Positions 1 to 15,959 of a DNA stretch of 64,000 nucleotides are shown here, piece after piece. Source of the DNA: Jacaranda mimosifolia (Eukaryota; Streptophyta; Magnoliopsida; Lamiales; Bignoniaceae). The notes beneath the pieces are model-generated. The model did not search any database. It saw nothing but the letters and a program-made list of their open reading frames with translations, and was not told where the DNA came from. Numbering within the stretch: the first letter of the stretch is position 1; each line of letters starts with the position of its first letter. Both the position numbers and the translations under genes were made by a program. The stretch spans positions 28,418,710-28,482,709 of the forward strand of contig CM032120.1 of the NCBI GenBank assembly GCA_018894105.1, in the 5' to 3' direction.

Positions 1-105
1 CCAAACTTTTCTGGCAAGCCTGAAAAGTCAACTTTAGAGGACAACAATGAACCAGCACCAGAACTACTTGCAGATGAAGATGCCATTTCAAATAAAGCAA
101 TTTAA
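1..105 (+). CDS. 3' end of an unidentified open frame
   Basis: The frame starting at base 1 is open for 34 codons and ends with TAA at 103-105. The peptide is hydrophilic and acidic, rich in Glu, Asp, Asn and Pro, ends in SNKAI, and shows no motif I recognise. It could be the end of a host exon or of an internal region of the LTR element that begins 31 bases later. The start lies outside the window. An open stretch of 34 codons in this base composition could also be chance. Confidence 0.3.
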   Translation, partial: PNFSGKPEKSTLEDNNEPAPELLADEDAISNKAI

Positions 106-136
106 CAAATGCTTAAATAAATAATTTCTTCAAGAT

Positions 137-1121
137 TGTTGGAAATATAATATCAGATTATAAACAACATATTAAAGTAGAATAGCAATTCAGTTTATAA
201 TCACAATGCAGTGTTTGAAAAACAATATAACAAATATTTCAAAAATAACCAACATGCATATATTCCAAAATATATTCGGTTGCAATTTTAGTTTAGCAAA
301 AGAATAAACTAAAAGCAAACAACCCAGTTTGGAATATACCAATAGAAATTACAGAAGTCAGTACATAAATCGAGAACTTATCTCACAGTTGTGTATAGTA
401 AAAGAACTTACATAAATCGAGAACTTATCTCCTTGAAGAAAGTTCAGCGAAACTTTCTCCAGGATAAGATAGTCTCAAAAGCCTTTAGGTGCGCTTCAGA
501 AAGCTTCACCTCGATCGCCACTCAATTTCCAGAAAATGATAAGCAACACTATATCAGACAAATATTAGAGGAGAGAAGAGATTTTGTTCTTTGTGTGTTC
601 TATACTGCTTACAGTAGCAGCTATATATAGGCGTGAGAGAGGAGGCATTAGGATGTCCAGGTTCATTAACAAAATTCAAGATAAAAACTTAAAATTTTCA
701 ATAAAAAGATTAATACAAGACAATTCGCCCAAACTCCATCGTCATCACCATTGTCGGGGGGACAGCGGCGGCGGCGCGCACGTGCGGGCACACACCCTCA
801 TGAGTCCCTTAATTAATACTTTACCAAGCGTCAATACTTAAACCACATATATGGTGTATTCCCATTGGGTAAATTTCCAATGTGGGATAAATGATATCAG
901 ACAAAGAGCTTTTTATATTCCTACTTATTCCCCTATACTTTGTCTTACAAGTAATGTGGGATTTTCCCCACATATATAATCTTTTATTTTTTTTGTCTCC
1001 CCTTTATATATACACAACACTTATGGATTCCAATCAAACTGACATCCATCCATAAGATTTAATCACTTCTTAAATATATAATAAAACATAAATCTCAATT
1101 GATTAGATGCCAATTACAACA
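137..1121 (-). mobile_element. LTR (solo or terminal) of an LTR retrotransposon
   Basis: The stretch starts TGTTGG and ends ACAACA, the inverted TG...CA ends of an LTR. It shares blocks with the better-defined solo LTR at 47,161-48,377: a CAGGATAAGAT block near 460, a GACAGCGGCGGCG block near 763, and the terminal CCAATTACAACA. A TATA-like stretch near 621-630 reads on the minus strand, as in the other copy, so the LTR is taken as minus. No primer-binding site is seen on its left. The five bases on each side (AAGAT and AAAGA) do not match exactly, so solo versus terminal LTR is unresolved. Confidence 0.5.
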
Positions 1122-1122
1122 A

Positions 1123-1242
1123 AAGAAGCCGACCATCTCTTCTCATGAAATTCAAACCGCTGTGGACTTTCTTGGCAGGTGAATTGGCTAAGCACGTCGT
1201 TTCAGAAGGGACCAAAGCGTTATGAAATTCACGAGCTCTTGA
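1123..1242 (+). pseudogene. H2B: Histone H2B 3' fragment, frameshifted
   Basis: The DNA encodes the C-terminal histone-fold end of H2B, a nucleosome core protein, in pieces. One frame gives KKPTISS then EIQTAV. After a frame change comes GELAKHVVSEGTKA. After a further one-base loss comes KFTSS with a stop at 1240-1242. Plant H2B ends [21 protein letters not shown]. H2B genes usually lack introns, so at least two frame breaks mark this as a pseudogene. The N-terminal two thirds are absent: the LTR-like element abuts directly at 1121. Either the LTR inserted into an H2B copy whose 5' part lies beyond the left edge, or only this fragment survives. Confidence 0.8.
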
Positions 1243-3547
1243 AGGATCTCCTAGGGTTTCTTTTTCTTTTTTCTCCCTCAGATCTTACGATTTTCTATTT
1301 AAGGATTATTACTACTTGTGTAAATGGGTTTCAAAACTTTGCTTGAATGAATGGCAATTTATTTACGATTTTCTGCATGACATTTTCATTTCTCTTAATT
1401 TAATTCGCAACAAAAAAATGAATAACTGCCAATCTTGTTGCTGCATCTGCTGCTGCAAATTGCCTGTGGACATTACAATTTCTCACCAACTCTGGCAAAA
1501 GTAAATTATTCACCTTATGACATGGATTTTTGATGGAGGGCCGACAAGGAGATTTGCTTGTGGAAGAACTAATGCGAATTTTACTGTCTTAAGATATTCT
1601 TCTTCTTCATTCTTAAAAAGAATGAGGGGTTTTATTTGAATTTCTCTTAATTTTAAACAAAAAGTATAGATCATAGAAAACAAAACATAAAAACTAAGCA
1701 CCTTAATTTTTAATTTAAGAAATGAGTTTTTAACCAAAAAGGCGTAGATTATGGAAAACAAAACTATTAAAAAAAAAAATTGGAGTTTTCTAATTTATGT
1801 TGACTTAAAAAGAGTATCCTAAATTTCTAAAGGGCATTCTAGACAATTCATGCCAAAATCTGCGTCCCTAGTTGCATTTTGAGTGCATGTTCATCATCAG
1901 AAGGTATTTAGCTCGATTGCAAAAGGTACGAAATACTTATCAAACTCCAGTATATTCACATGAGATTTTATGGTAATTCTGAATTTCAAAGGGGTAATAT
2001 GCATTTTCCCCTTCATAACATACTCTATAATCTAGATTGTGTATTGAATTCCAAAGTCAATATAGAAGTTAAAAATATTCCTAGAAAAATTAATTACATA
2101 GAGTTAGGTAAGTGGGTAAGCATAAGTAGAAAATAAAGTCATACATTAAATATTTTGAAATTGGATAATTATTGATTAATGACCTTTTCAAAAACACTTT
2201 GTGGACAATAGCTTTTCGATCTTATTCTCTTCCCAAAGTTTTTCCTCTCATTTGGGAACTTTTACTCTATGTTTGGATCTCAAATTTTAACATGAAAAAT
2301 ACAATTTTTTTTTTCTTCATATTTCGGTGATGTGATTTTATATCTTAGTATTTGTACTTTTGCATTTTTTTCCCTCTTTTTCCTCGCTATTTCCCTTCAT
2401 CCAAATATAGCATTAGTAAATTAGGAAAGCACAGCATATTTTCTCGCGAATGTAGCATGTTCATGCCTCTACTTATGTCAAAAATCTATACTAACGTGGA
2501 TAATTAAGTCTACAAAGGTTAAATAGTAAAAAGACTTAAAAAAAAATGCCCAATGAATCGAATTAATTAATTAAATAAGAAAAGGCAAGAGAGCCCAATA
2601 ATAATTAAGCCTATAGAAAAGGGCAACAAAACTCTAATGAGCTTAAACCCATAAAAATAAACTATAAACTAAACTCCAAAGAGAATTTATGGACAAGAAA
2701 ATCATAGGTAAAGGAAATAAGGAATCAAGAAACTTCGAGAACCATCGAGAGTTGAAATCACTCTACACACATCCCAAAGAAAACGAACATATACTTTGTT
2801 GTCTACGAAAAAGGACCTCGCTCTATTTCCATACAGCATCATATAAAACTTCATTTTAATTATTAAGTAAATCTTGATGTCGGGTGAATATCTATGTAAA
2901 TTTTTTAAAGTTACTAAATTAAAGTTTGTAAATTTTTTACTATAAATAAATAAACAGAGTAAAAAAAGATTAATTTAAAATTGAATACCAATAAAAAGAA
3001 CTCTTATCATAAGATGTTAATAAAACCCAAGTCCTTTCGCCACGCCTTATTTCTTTCTTCACTTCACAGAATTTTGAGGTGATTATATTTCAATTCGCTT
3101 TGGTTTTCCACTCAATTAAGATTCCTTCCAAATGGAATAAAGAGGAGGGAAAAAAAAAAAGAAGAAGCTAAAAGTAAGTGATGCCTTGAATTTGACAATT
3201 ATTATTTTTACACTCGTAGTATATTGAGTTTTGCTAATGTAATTATATTTTGATTTTTAGTCTTTTGTGTTTATGCATAATCGCATATGATGAGATACTA
3301 TTTTAAATTAATAGAGTTTTACCTCAAATCGTCATCAGCTATTAAAATTTGTGCCTAAGAAGAAAATTCTGACTTTATGACAAAAATAAGTGTGACCTTT
3401 TATGAACATAGCTCTTTATTCCCTAATTTCCATTTGTTTTAATTAAATTAATTGTTTCATATTTGATATATATTGTTAATGTGGTTTAATATTTTTTGTT
3501 TTATAAACACATATCACACAATATTCGTAACAATTTTTAAAGTCTAA

Positions 3548-3550
<3 letters not shown>
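1243..3550. other. AT-rich intergenic sequence
   Basis: A telomere-box-like CCTAGGGTTTC lies at about 1,250 just after the H2B fragment. No coding frame with recognisable similarity, RNA gene or well-bounded element is visible here. The short open frames in this stretch are low-complexity. Confidence 0.6.

Positions 3551-3594
<44 letters not shown>
3551..3594. repeat. (CA)22 microsatellite
   Basis: An uninterrupted CA dinucleotide run of 44 bases, followed by a short TA run. Confidence 0.95.
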
Positions 3595-3601
<7 letters not shown>

Positions 3602-4778
3602 GGTATTACCAACAGTACTCTCGCTCTGCACCCGCATGTGATTCTCCTATAGAAAGATTATTCTCCAAACTCCAAAGGGGTCCCTACGCAAGGGGATTGA
3701 TTATTGCTGTCATTGCTTGCAATCTCACATCTTACTCAATTACCAACTTTTCCTACAAATGACACGAATGATGCCATTTCAACTTCCACACCGGATATAG
3801 AGATGGAGATGGGATGGGATGAAGCTCTGATGAGATGAGGACTAGGCAGCATTGAGGAGGAACAAGGTAGGATATGTTTGAAGTTAATGGTTGAATTTGA
3901 TATTCATAATAATTCAAAATTATTGTGATGTGGAGTTGGGAAGTGATATTTCGAGTTTGAGGTCAATTCGAGTCACAAGTCTTCCGAATATTCTCTGGTC
4001 TAAGAGCCTGAAATTCAAAGCAAGGTTGTCAGGGGTTGCGGTAGGATTCCGGCGAGATCTATACAAGTGATGGAGAGATGAAGAAAACAATAAGAGAGAA
4101 TGAGTGAGAATAATAATATATGCCCGCTTTAGAAATGGAGTAAATGGGGTATTTATACTAGTGTCACATACCAAATAGGTAGAACTGACATGGCACAATC
4201 TAGATGGTTCCCATAGAAGGAATGAAGGAACAAAATTGATTTGGGTGGCATGTCAAATTAAGTGACACAAGATCCGGTCCATCCTAAAAGTGTACGGATC
4301 CTCCCATCCAATAAGGACATTTTGGATGTTTGTGGGTCAATATTAATACTTTTTGGACCAACTTAATCTACTTAAGTCCAACCTATATTTTAAAATTATA
4401 TTAAGGTTTTGCAGGGTCATTCTTTTCAAGCATGGGCTAGATTAATTTTTTTGAATCAACTCCATCATATTCAAATATATTGAATAAATTTATTATCTAT
4501 AAATTTAAAATTAACTTCCAAATCCTTCAACCAAATTCGATCTTATTCTTTTTTAACAAGTGTAAAATAGTCAGAAAATAATTCCTTGACTCCACTAATT
4601 ACAGGCATGAACCTTTTTTTTTCCCTAATCGCAATCCGGTTTATATTTGAACCATATGAGCTTAGGTTGAGCAAAAGATTTTGGGCCTGGACATCCTATT
4701 ATTCGGCTCATTAGGCTTCTTGGGATATTGATGAGTATAGCCTCCACAAAACATCAAACACGTGGATATTCTCAATTT

Positions 4779-5410
4779 AGGGGTGTTCATTGGATCAATC
4801 TAATTCAATGAACTCGACAATCCAAATCGAACCAATCAATCTAATTAGTTCGGTTTGAATTAGGTAAAATTCGATCAAACTCGATTATATTTGGTTTGGT
4901 TCTCAAATTTCATGTTCACTTACCGAACCTGACCCACCCCGACACGATCATTTAATTAAAATAAATAATATTTTTTTAAAATTATGATTTTTGTTATTTA
5001 TATTTATATTTAATGTTCAATTTAGATTTGAATTTGAAATTTTATATCATCAATTATGACATGTAGTAAAAAAAGAGATAATTTATAACAATTATGACTT
5101 GTGATGCTCATATACTGTGTGCTTTTGAGTTTTGATAAATGTTTTGAGAATAATTTGATTGTCTTGATTGTTTAGTTACAGAACTAAAGAAGTTGCATCT
5201 GTTGCTTTCTTTTCCTCTCCCCCCAACCCAATTACCCGAACCACACCAACCCAATCCAACTAGATCAGGTCTGTTCGGTATCGGGTTGATTTGGTTTGAA
5301 TTCAGGAACTAAAAATTATAAAACTCGAACTAATTCAAACCAATTAAAAATGATTGGTTAGAATTTATTTTCTCCTCAAACTCGAACCAACCCGACTCGT
5401 TAACACCCCT
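4779..5410. mobile_element. MITE-like insertion, AGGGGTGTT ends (copy 1 only)
   Basis: The element starts AGGGGTGTTC and ends with its inverted complement AACACCCCT. The interior is rich in GGTTTGGTT, GAACC and AACCCGAC motifs. The matching place in copy 2 (about 22,840-22,855) lacks it, so it probably inserted after duplication. The flanks share only CTCA, so a target duplication is not proven. The ends resemble those of the two 9-bp-TSD elements at 12,997 and 32,335. Confidence 0.55.
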
Positions 5411-5675
5411 CTCATGACGTATAAAGCAGTACAACCCCTTTTCTTGTGCGTCGCATTTGTGCATATGCCAAACAGCCAGTTATTAGGTCGTCTTTTCTAC
5501 ATGTGCATTTGTGGAGTGCCGACAACCTCTTTAATTACTCAACAACACACTACCAAATTAACACCATAAAAGCATTTATTCCACTCAATGTGTCGCACGT
5601 GTTTAATACATCCAAAAGTATCTAATGTTATGTGGTTTTTGATTAATTATGTGCGTTCAGACTAATTGTAATTTA

Positions 5676-6025
5676 GAGGGTGTTTGGCTAAATTAAAAGT
5701 CTTCTAAATTTTTATATTTTATAAAATATTTTTGAAACTTAAAAGATGCATATTTTTTTTTAAAGAAAAAAAAAGTTTATAAAATGTTAGAATAAAACAT
5801 GATTTTGAAGCTTATAAGATGTTAGTAATGATAATTTTGTAATTAATAATTTTAAGATTAAGAGAGTATGGTAAAATTTTATAAGCTCATAACATTTTAT
5901 TTTAGAAGTTTATAAGTTTTTAAAAAAAAAAAGAATTATTAAATATTTTTTAATACTTTATAAACTCTTAAATATTTTTATAAGATATCTTTTGAGGAGC
6001 TTATAAGTTTACCCAAACATCCTCT
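5676..6025. mobile_element. MITE-like element, GGTGTTTGG ends (duplicate 1)
   Basis: The left end GAGGGTGTTTGG and right end CCAAACATCCTC form an inverted repeat with one mismatch. The interior is made of TTATAAG and AAATATTTT motifs. The same element lies at 23,948-24,285 in copy 2, so it predates the duplication, and a relative lies at 45,979-46,345. I could not define a clean target duplication. Confidence 0.55.
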
Positions 6026-6988
6026 TATTTGAGTGGCTTTTGACCCAATAATATTAATATTACACATAAAATATAAGATCATTGGTTTGAATCTTACAGG
6101 CTCTGATGCGCGTTTATATAAAATATATATATAAAAAAAACTAATTATAACTTAATACCATTTGATATTTCAGCGCTCGCAGAATTAGACGTGACTGTCA
6201 AATTTGCTACCTTTGACAATTATAGATAAATGTCAAAGTAAATACAAATGCATTGTTTTTATCTGAATCCACATGCGGTGACGCTGGTTTAGAAAATTTC
6301 ACATGCAACACAGTTTTATGTCAACATCTAACTTTTTGATACTTTTCTCAAACAAAATCATTGATGTAGTAGTATCTTTTTCCTAATAGGACATTTTAAC
6401 TTTTTCTTTTTTAATATTCTCAAGCAATCTCTTTTTCTAAAAAATAACAATAATAATTTTATGCCAAAAGTCAAAAGTGCCATCCTAGACTCTTTGTCAA
6501 AAATGAATCAACACTATTATTTTCTAAGGCTCATATTGGGCATATTGAGGGTACTTAAGACATTTCATTGTAAATTATAATATAAAGTAATTGCTTGCAA
6601 AACTTGCATAATCTTTTCCCTAATGGCCAAAGCGTGGCGATTCTGCCTGCATTAATTCATTATTGTTTTTTTCTTAATTATAAAGATTGTAATTTTATTT
6701 TTTTTCAATAATTAGGTCGCTTTCCACAGGGAGTTTGTAACTTTACACGAATCTTTCTCAAGTATTACTTTATCCAAATTAAAGATTGCTATCCTCATGG
6801 AAAAGAAGTAGGACTGTAGGAGAAAGTTGATGGTATTATATTATAATTTGTAATTGGAATATCTTTAAGAATTATAATTTTGTTTAAAAATATCCAACAA
6901 AAGATGTATAAACAACAAATTTAAAATCTTGAATATACTTGAAATGCATATTTTCCTTTTCATACATACATTTTTTTATTTGTTTGTG

Positions 6989-8416
6989 TGTTGTAACCCA
7001 ATCAAACCAAACTAAGAAATTAAGAAATACTTATAAAGTAATTCAATGAAAGAGACAACAAGATTTTATGTGGTTCGACAAATTCCACCTACCTTCACGA
7101 GAGTTTTCTTTCTTCGATTATAATAGAATTTTACCAATATAAACCAATTCTTGAATTTGACACATCCAAATTCAAGCAAAAAAAATCCTTTGTACAACCA
7201 TTATTATAACTACCAAAGAGATACATATTCCACCCCTTTGTATTGCCCAATTCGTACTCACAATAACTACTCCATGAGTATCATTAGTTCCACAAGTGTC
7301 CTATGTCTCAAGTAATCAAATAAACACATCTATTTATAATAGAAAATTACTTGACTACTTTACCTAGAACTAGGAAAACTTAATACAAGAATAAGTCATA
7401 ATTCTAGTCAAATTTGATTTTTCGATAACCGAGTCAAATCCCAACAATCTCCACTTGGACGAGATTTATCGCAAACCAAATTCCATTGGCCTTCAAAGAT
7501 ACCATTGCACATGCCAAATTAGTAAGATCTTGGCACCAACTAACTCATTCTGGCCAATGCACATGTACAGCCTAATGTGTGACTTTAAGGACTCTACCTC
7601 CAATGAATATCCACAGCTCTTTGAATCCAACTGGCTCAAGAATATTGGATTCTTTTGTGTCTTTGGAACATAGATCACACCACCCAAAGTACGAACCACT
7701 CCAACAATTATTTTGATTTTCACCATTCCAATATCCATGACTCTCCAAGTAGAATCGTCACACAAAGACAGATTACCTGTCTTCCATGATTGAAGTGAAT
7801 AAAAAATAATCCTCCATGAAGCAAACATTCATAATGCATCAGAAATCGAAAATCCAATCATCTCCACAACATTAATGATAATATTGTCCGCAGTACAAAG
7901 TCAAAATTTTCCGCTATAAAAAATCCTTCACACCTGTCGACTTCTCCTACCTGTCTTTCAATGCCACTGCTAGGCCTTATTGAATTAGGAAATCCTCCAC
8001 TCTTCCTTGTTAAAGAGTAAAATTCCCTTTGCCATCAAGTTTTTGAACCGTGAAGTACTTTGCCCATAACACAGCCCACCCTTGAAAAATTAAATCTCAA
8101 CTTGCAACTCCAACCAAAAAGTTCTAATACCAATTCGTTGGAGCACAGTGGAAGCAATTTAAGTCCGAGATTTAATTTATCAGGAATCCACAAATTACAC
8201 CCACAAATTTAATGACAAAAGTAATACCTGAGAGATAGAAAAATAAAACAAATACAGATTTATGTGGTTCGGCAAATTCCACCTATCTCTACAGGAGTTT
8301 TCTTTCTTCAATTATGATAGAATTTTACTAGTACAAGCCAATCCTTGAATTTAACATGCCCAACCTCAAGCCAAAAAAACCCCTTGATCTCTCAATAACC
8401 GAGTAAAATTCCAACA
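6989..8416 (-). mobile_element. Internally deleted Copia retrotransposon (copy 1 only)
   Basis: A short LTR retrotransposon flanked by the 5-bp duplication TTGTG (6984-6988 and 8417-8421). The left LTR (6989-7446) starts TGTTG and ends CCAACA. The right LTR (about 8136-8416) shares its core but lacks roughly 180-200 bp present in the left one. On the minus strand a primer-binding-site-like TGGTATTAGAAC lies at about 8121-8132 next to the right LTR. A polypurine-like AAGTGGAGAT abuts the left LTR at 7447-7456. That order sets the minus orientation. The site is empty in copy 2 near 25,280, so insertion followed the duplication. Confidence 0.9.
7493..8045 (-). pseudogene. Copia gag/pol remnant
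   Basis: The internal region retains two short stretches like Copia polyproteins. A gag N-terminal piece lies near 7,960-8,045 (a LDGKGNF motif followed by a run ending in GLAVALK). A piece from the protease to pre-integrase region lies at 7,493-7,828, with the motifs IGMVKIK, GVVRTLGGV, YVPK and LSQLDSKSCGYS. Integrase, reverse transcriptase and RNase H are absent, so the element could not move itself. The loss of most of pol while both LTRs remain points to internal deletion. Confidence 0.7.
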
Positions 8417-8421
8417 TTGTG

Positions 8422-10600
8422 TTTAGGCAATTAAAAAAAAAAGAAAGAAAGAAGGGCAAATCTGTACTATATATAAAGCATTTGGGGTTATCTAAAATTA
8501 GGCACCCTCAAGTAGTTGTTTAACATTAGGCACATTATTTAAAAGACTAATTGCTACTTATAGAGCAGGTTATAATTACCTGAACCTACATTGCCGGTTA
8601 TTCATTGTTGAAATTATATATGTCTGATTTATTGAACCAAATGTATATCTTTGATTAATAAAACCTTTTTAATAAGGCCCAAATAAATATAATCCAGTAA
8701 TAAAAAGGACTTAAGCCTATGAATGTACTTTAACCCCTTCTTAAGTTTGGATCTAAAAATTAATACTTCATAATTAATCTATAAATAATGGTTATTCACG
8801 TTTTAACTTTGTTATCATATTTTATCATCACCATTTGAGAACTTATTTTCAACTACAATTTAATGTCTTACAAATTCAAGTATACGTTATGAAATACAAA
8901 AAATTACAAAATATTTTTAAAGCACTCTCAATTAAATACTAATTAAAATTCAACCATAAATTTAAAATTCATGTATAAGGCCAATTCCTTCACATGAAAT
9001 AGGCTCACTTCAATAGGACTTAATAAACATTGCATATAATACTATACTAAAATGCTAAAACTCAACGTTAAATTACTAATAAGATTAAATTTTTTATCAT
9101 AAATAAGTTTATAAGATGGGATATAGTCATTTTGACTGAAGTCAAAATTCATATATTATAGTCAACAGTTTAGGAGTTGATTCATGAGATTTTTAAATTT
9201 TTATTTTTTTATTATTTATATTTAAGAAAATATTTTTATATATTAAAAAAATAAGAAATATAATAATAATTGTTTTTCATTATTTATTGTTTATATTTTA
9301 CTGAATAAATAATAAATAAGAAAATAAAAAATAGTGATAAACAAGGAAAATAAAGGCACTATTCTTTGTTCCAATTGTGACAGTGATCGTGGGTAGAAAA
9401 TGGGTGAGGATTTTGGGAGCATGGATTTGAGGAAAAGTTGAAAATTGTGTTAAAAATAATATAAAAATTTAACATATCAATTTACATAAAAACTTTTTGA
9501 ATTTGTTTCCAATATAATGCTATATTATAAATTTATTAAAAATATCTACATAATTTAATTAGCACACATAGCATTTAAAAAAAATAAATGAATATCTATA
9601 AAATTTTAGCACACACATCGAATTTGTCAAAATTAATAGTAATTAAGAAATAATTGCATTCATAATTTAAAGAGATCATTCAAACACCATCAATTACAAC
9701 ATCCAAATTTCAAACCCATTAAAGGTCGGTATTAATAAGGGTTTATACTTATAATTCTTATGATACAAGGATATTTTAAAAAATCATTAACACCATATTA
9801 GATACAATATGCTTTCAATATGAGCCTGACATATTAATAATATGTTCATAAATTAAATAAAAATAAATTATTAACACTTTCTGTAGCACGCCAGGCAGAA
9901 TCAACTATATATCCCACACATTTAGGACATAAGAATAATATTGTCTCTTTCCTTTTTCGTAAAAGAAAAACTTTTTTGACATACAAACCAATATAAGTCA
10001 AATACAACATATTAATTAAAAATTTGATACCGATGATATATATATATATATATATATGGGTGTGTGCAATATACATATTACATATATATTGTACTTATAT
10101 AATAAAAAAATTCTGTTAATTGTGTTGAGTAGTGCCATATCCTAAGATTTATATGAGTTTCTATTGTTGTATTCATGCCATATCATATTCGTGTTTATAT
10201 ACCATAGCGTCACATTCTCATAAAAATACTAATCTTTTTTTAATATGTTTTCCAGTGGGTACTTCAAATATTTTCACTTGTGTCTTTTAATCCTCATATA
10301 ATTTACACAGTAACTACGATTTATAGTCGATACACTTTACATCCCATTATGATCATTTTATCATAATTTTTTATTTTGAATTATATAAATTCAAATAGAT
10401 ATATTAAAATCATTAAAACTATAGCATCATATAAAAAAAATAAAAAAATACTTTATTTATTTTATACGAACAATTACACAAAATCAGTCAAAATTACTAG
10501 TTCATTTACGTTATCAGATGCTAGTAAAGAAATTACGTAAATAAATTAGTGTCCATAATAATAGAATTTAAGCCTAAAATCTTTTGATCCCAGCATCTTA
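8422..10600. other. AT-rich upstream region of OPR copy 1
   Basis: No gene seen. About 8,590-9,335 has no counterpart in copy 2, where the junction lies near 25,450. This may be an insertion here or a deletion there. A (TA)n run lies at about 10,037-10,058. The rest aligns by eye with 25,450-27,310. Confidence 0.6.
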
Positions 10601-10607
10601 ATCTTAA

Positions 10608-10943
10608 GGCCCGTTTGGTCTCATTGTCAAAGCTCAATTTCACATTTTCTATTATTTTAAAAATATAACACATCAGCTTTTATACTTTTTTATTCAATAT
10701 CATTTTTATTTTCATTTTCAAAATATATTTTTCAATAACCTATATATCTTCTCCCAATAACTTATATATCATCTCTCTTTATTCCATTATTTCTATTTCT
10801 CTCCACCTACAATATATTAAAATCAACATAATTATTACTTTTTCAATAATTTATTCAAATACAAACTCATTTTCAATTCATTTCTACTAACTGAATTTTT
10901 AAATTTTAAAAATAATAAAAATGAAAATAAAACCAAACGGGTT
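10608..10943. mobile_element. MITE-like element, GGCCCGTTTGGT ends (copy 1 only)
   Basis: It starts GGCCCGTTTGGT and ends ACCAAACGGGTT, an inverted repeat of at least ten bases. The interior is AT-rich and non-coding. The corresponding place in copy 2 (about 27,310-27,320) lacks it. The ends resemble common plant hAT-like MITEs, but I could not fix the target duplication. It sits about 650 bp upstream of the OPR start codon. Confidence 0.6.
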
Positions 10944-11150
10944 ACTATTTCTATAATATATTTTGTAATTTGTTGGCGTAAGCACTTACATATTAATAGG
11001 ACTACCCATCAGAATTGACAACACTGTTAAAGAATGCAAGTGGACGGAATTGACAACACTAACACTCGGTTGGAATTGTGCCGATTTTCCAATGGGGTGG
11101 AGTAGTTTGACTTGCCACTCCGTAGGCGATGCGGAGAGTGGAGGCAAAGC

Positions 11151-11160
11151 TATAAATAGG
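11151..11160 (+). promoter_or_regulatory. TATA box of OPR copy 1
   Basis: TATAAATAGG, conserved in copy 2. With usual plant spacing, transcription would start at about 11,180-11,190, giving a 5' leader of about 70 bases before the ATG at 11257. Confidence 0.75.
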
Positions 11161-11173
11161 GAGAGATAGACAA

Positions 11174-11230
11174 TGGCAATGGCATTTTCAGTTATTTATC
11201 ATTCCAAGATTTCCCCCCCTACACAATAAG
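11174..11230 (+). other. Closed remnant of the N-terminal extension
   Basis: ATG at 11174 opens an 18-codon frame (MAMAFSVIYHSKIS...) that ends at TAA before reaching the OPR start. The first residues match the N-terminal extension of copy 2. A run of substitutions and a deletion relative to copy 2 introduces the stop. It lies at or just upstream of the expected transcription start, so it may not be transcribed. Confidence 0.7.
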
Positions 11231-11256
11231 CAAGATTTTGCTCCCGAATCAGAGTT

Positions 11257-15299
<4,043 letters not shown>

Positions 15300-15489
15300 G
15301 CTGCGGCCCACCTAATATGAATGCCTTTCCTGTCAACTGTCACAGGAAGGTATACAGATAGATCCTCTGGAAATACGCTTTCCACTATTTTTATTTCCCC
15401 CAATCTTTCCTGCCAATGTAGTTAGCTATCAACATTATGCTTTATTATTCTTGTGTGTTTTGTTCTGAAATCCATAAAGGAGAAAGTGA
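15300..15489 (+). other. 3' flank of OPR copy 1
   Basis: Non-coding sequence similar to 31,344-31,550, probably the 3' UTR and immediate downstream DNA. Similarity to copy 2 ends at GAAAGTGAT. Confidence 0.6.
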
Positions 15490-15959
15490 TAAAGTGTTTG
15501 TGAGAAAGTGTATAAGTTAGTAGTACACATAACATTATAAATTATTGTAATTAAAAAGATTAAAAAATATTACTCTCTCTCTCGATGCCGAATAAAGGTC
15601 TTCTAAATAACATCTATACTCTCAATATTTGCAGATGCTGGTGTAGATGGGATATATGAGGGAGTAGGTGATGTATGTAATGGAGAACTACCCAGTACAA
15701 CATTTGGATGAGTGTGTGGAGGTATATATGACTCTGATCTAGTGCTAGATGAATAGTCTTATTTTTTTCCTTTCTATTTCTTGACATCTATAACAAACAC
15801 TAATTATGTAAATTATAATAGATAAATGATATTAAATAAATCACCATCATAATATAGAAACAATCATAAAAATTGCAATCAATATATTACATCAACAATG
15901 AGTTTTTACATAAATTAACGTTACATAACATTAAATTAAAATAACTAACCATCATCATC

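Noticed and set aside
3920..4198. Minus-strand 92-residue frame partly conserved in copy 2 (21,643-22,054)
   Set aside because: The counterpart in copy 2 is split into two frames with different residues. The similarity comes from the DNA duplication, not from coding constraint.
6989..8416. A classic TRIM element
   Set aside because: The internal region still encodes recognisable Copia gag and protease pieces, so it is a deletion derivative rather than a coding-free TRIM.
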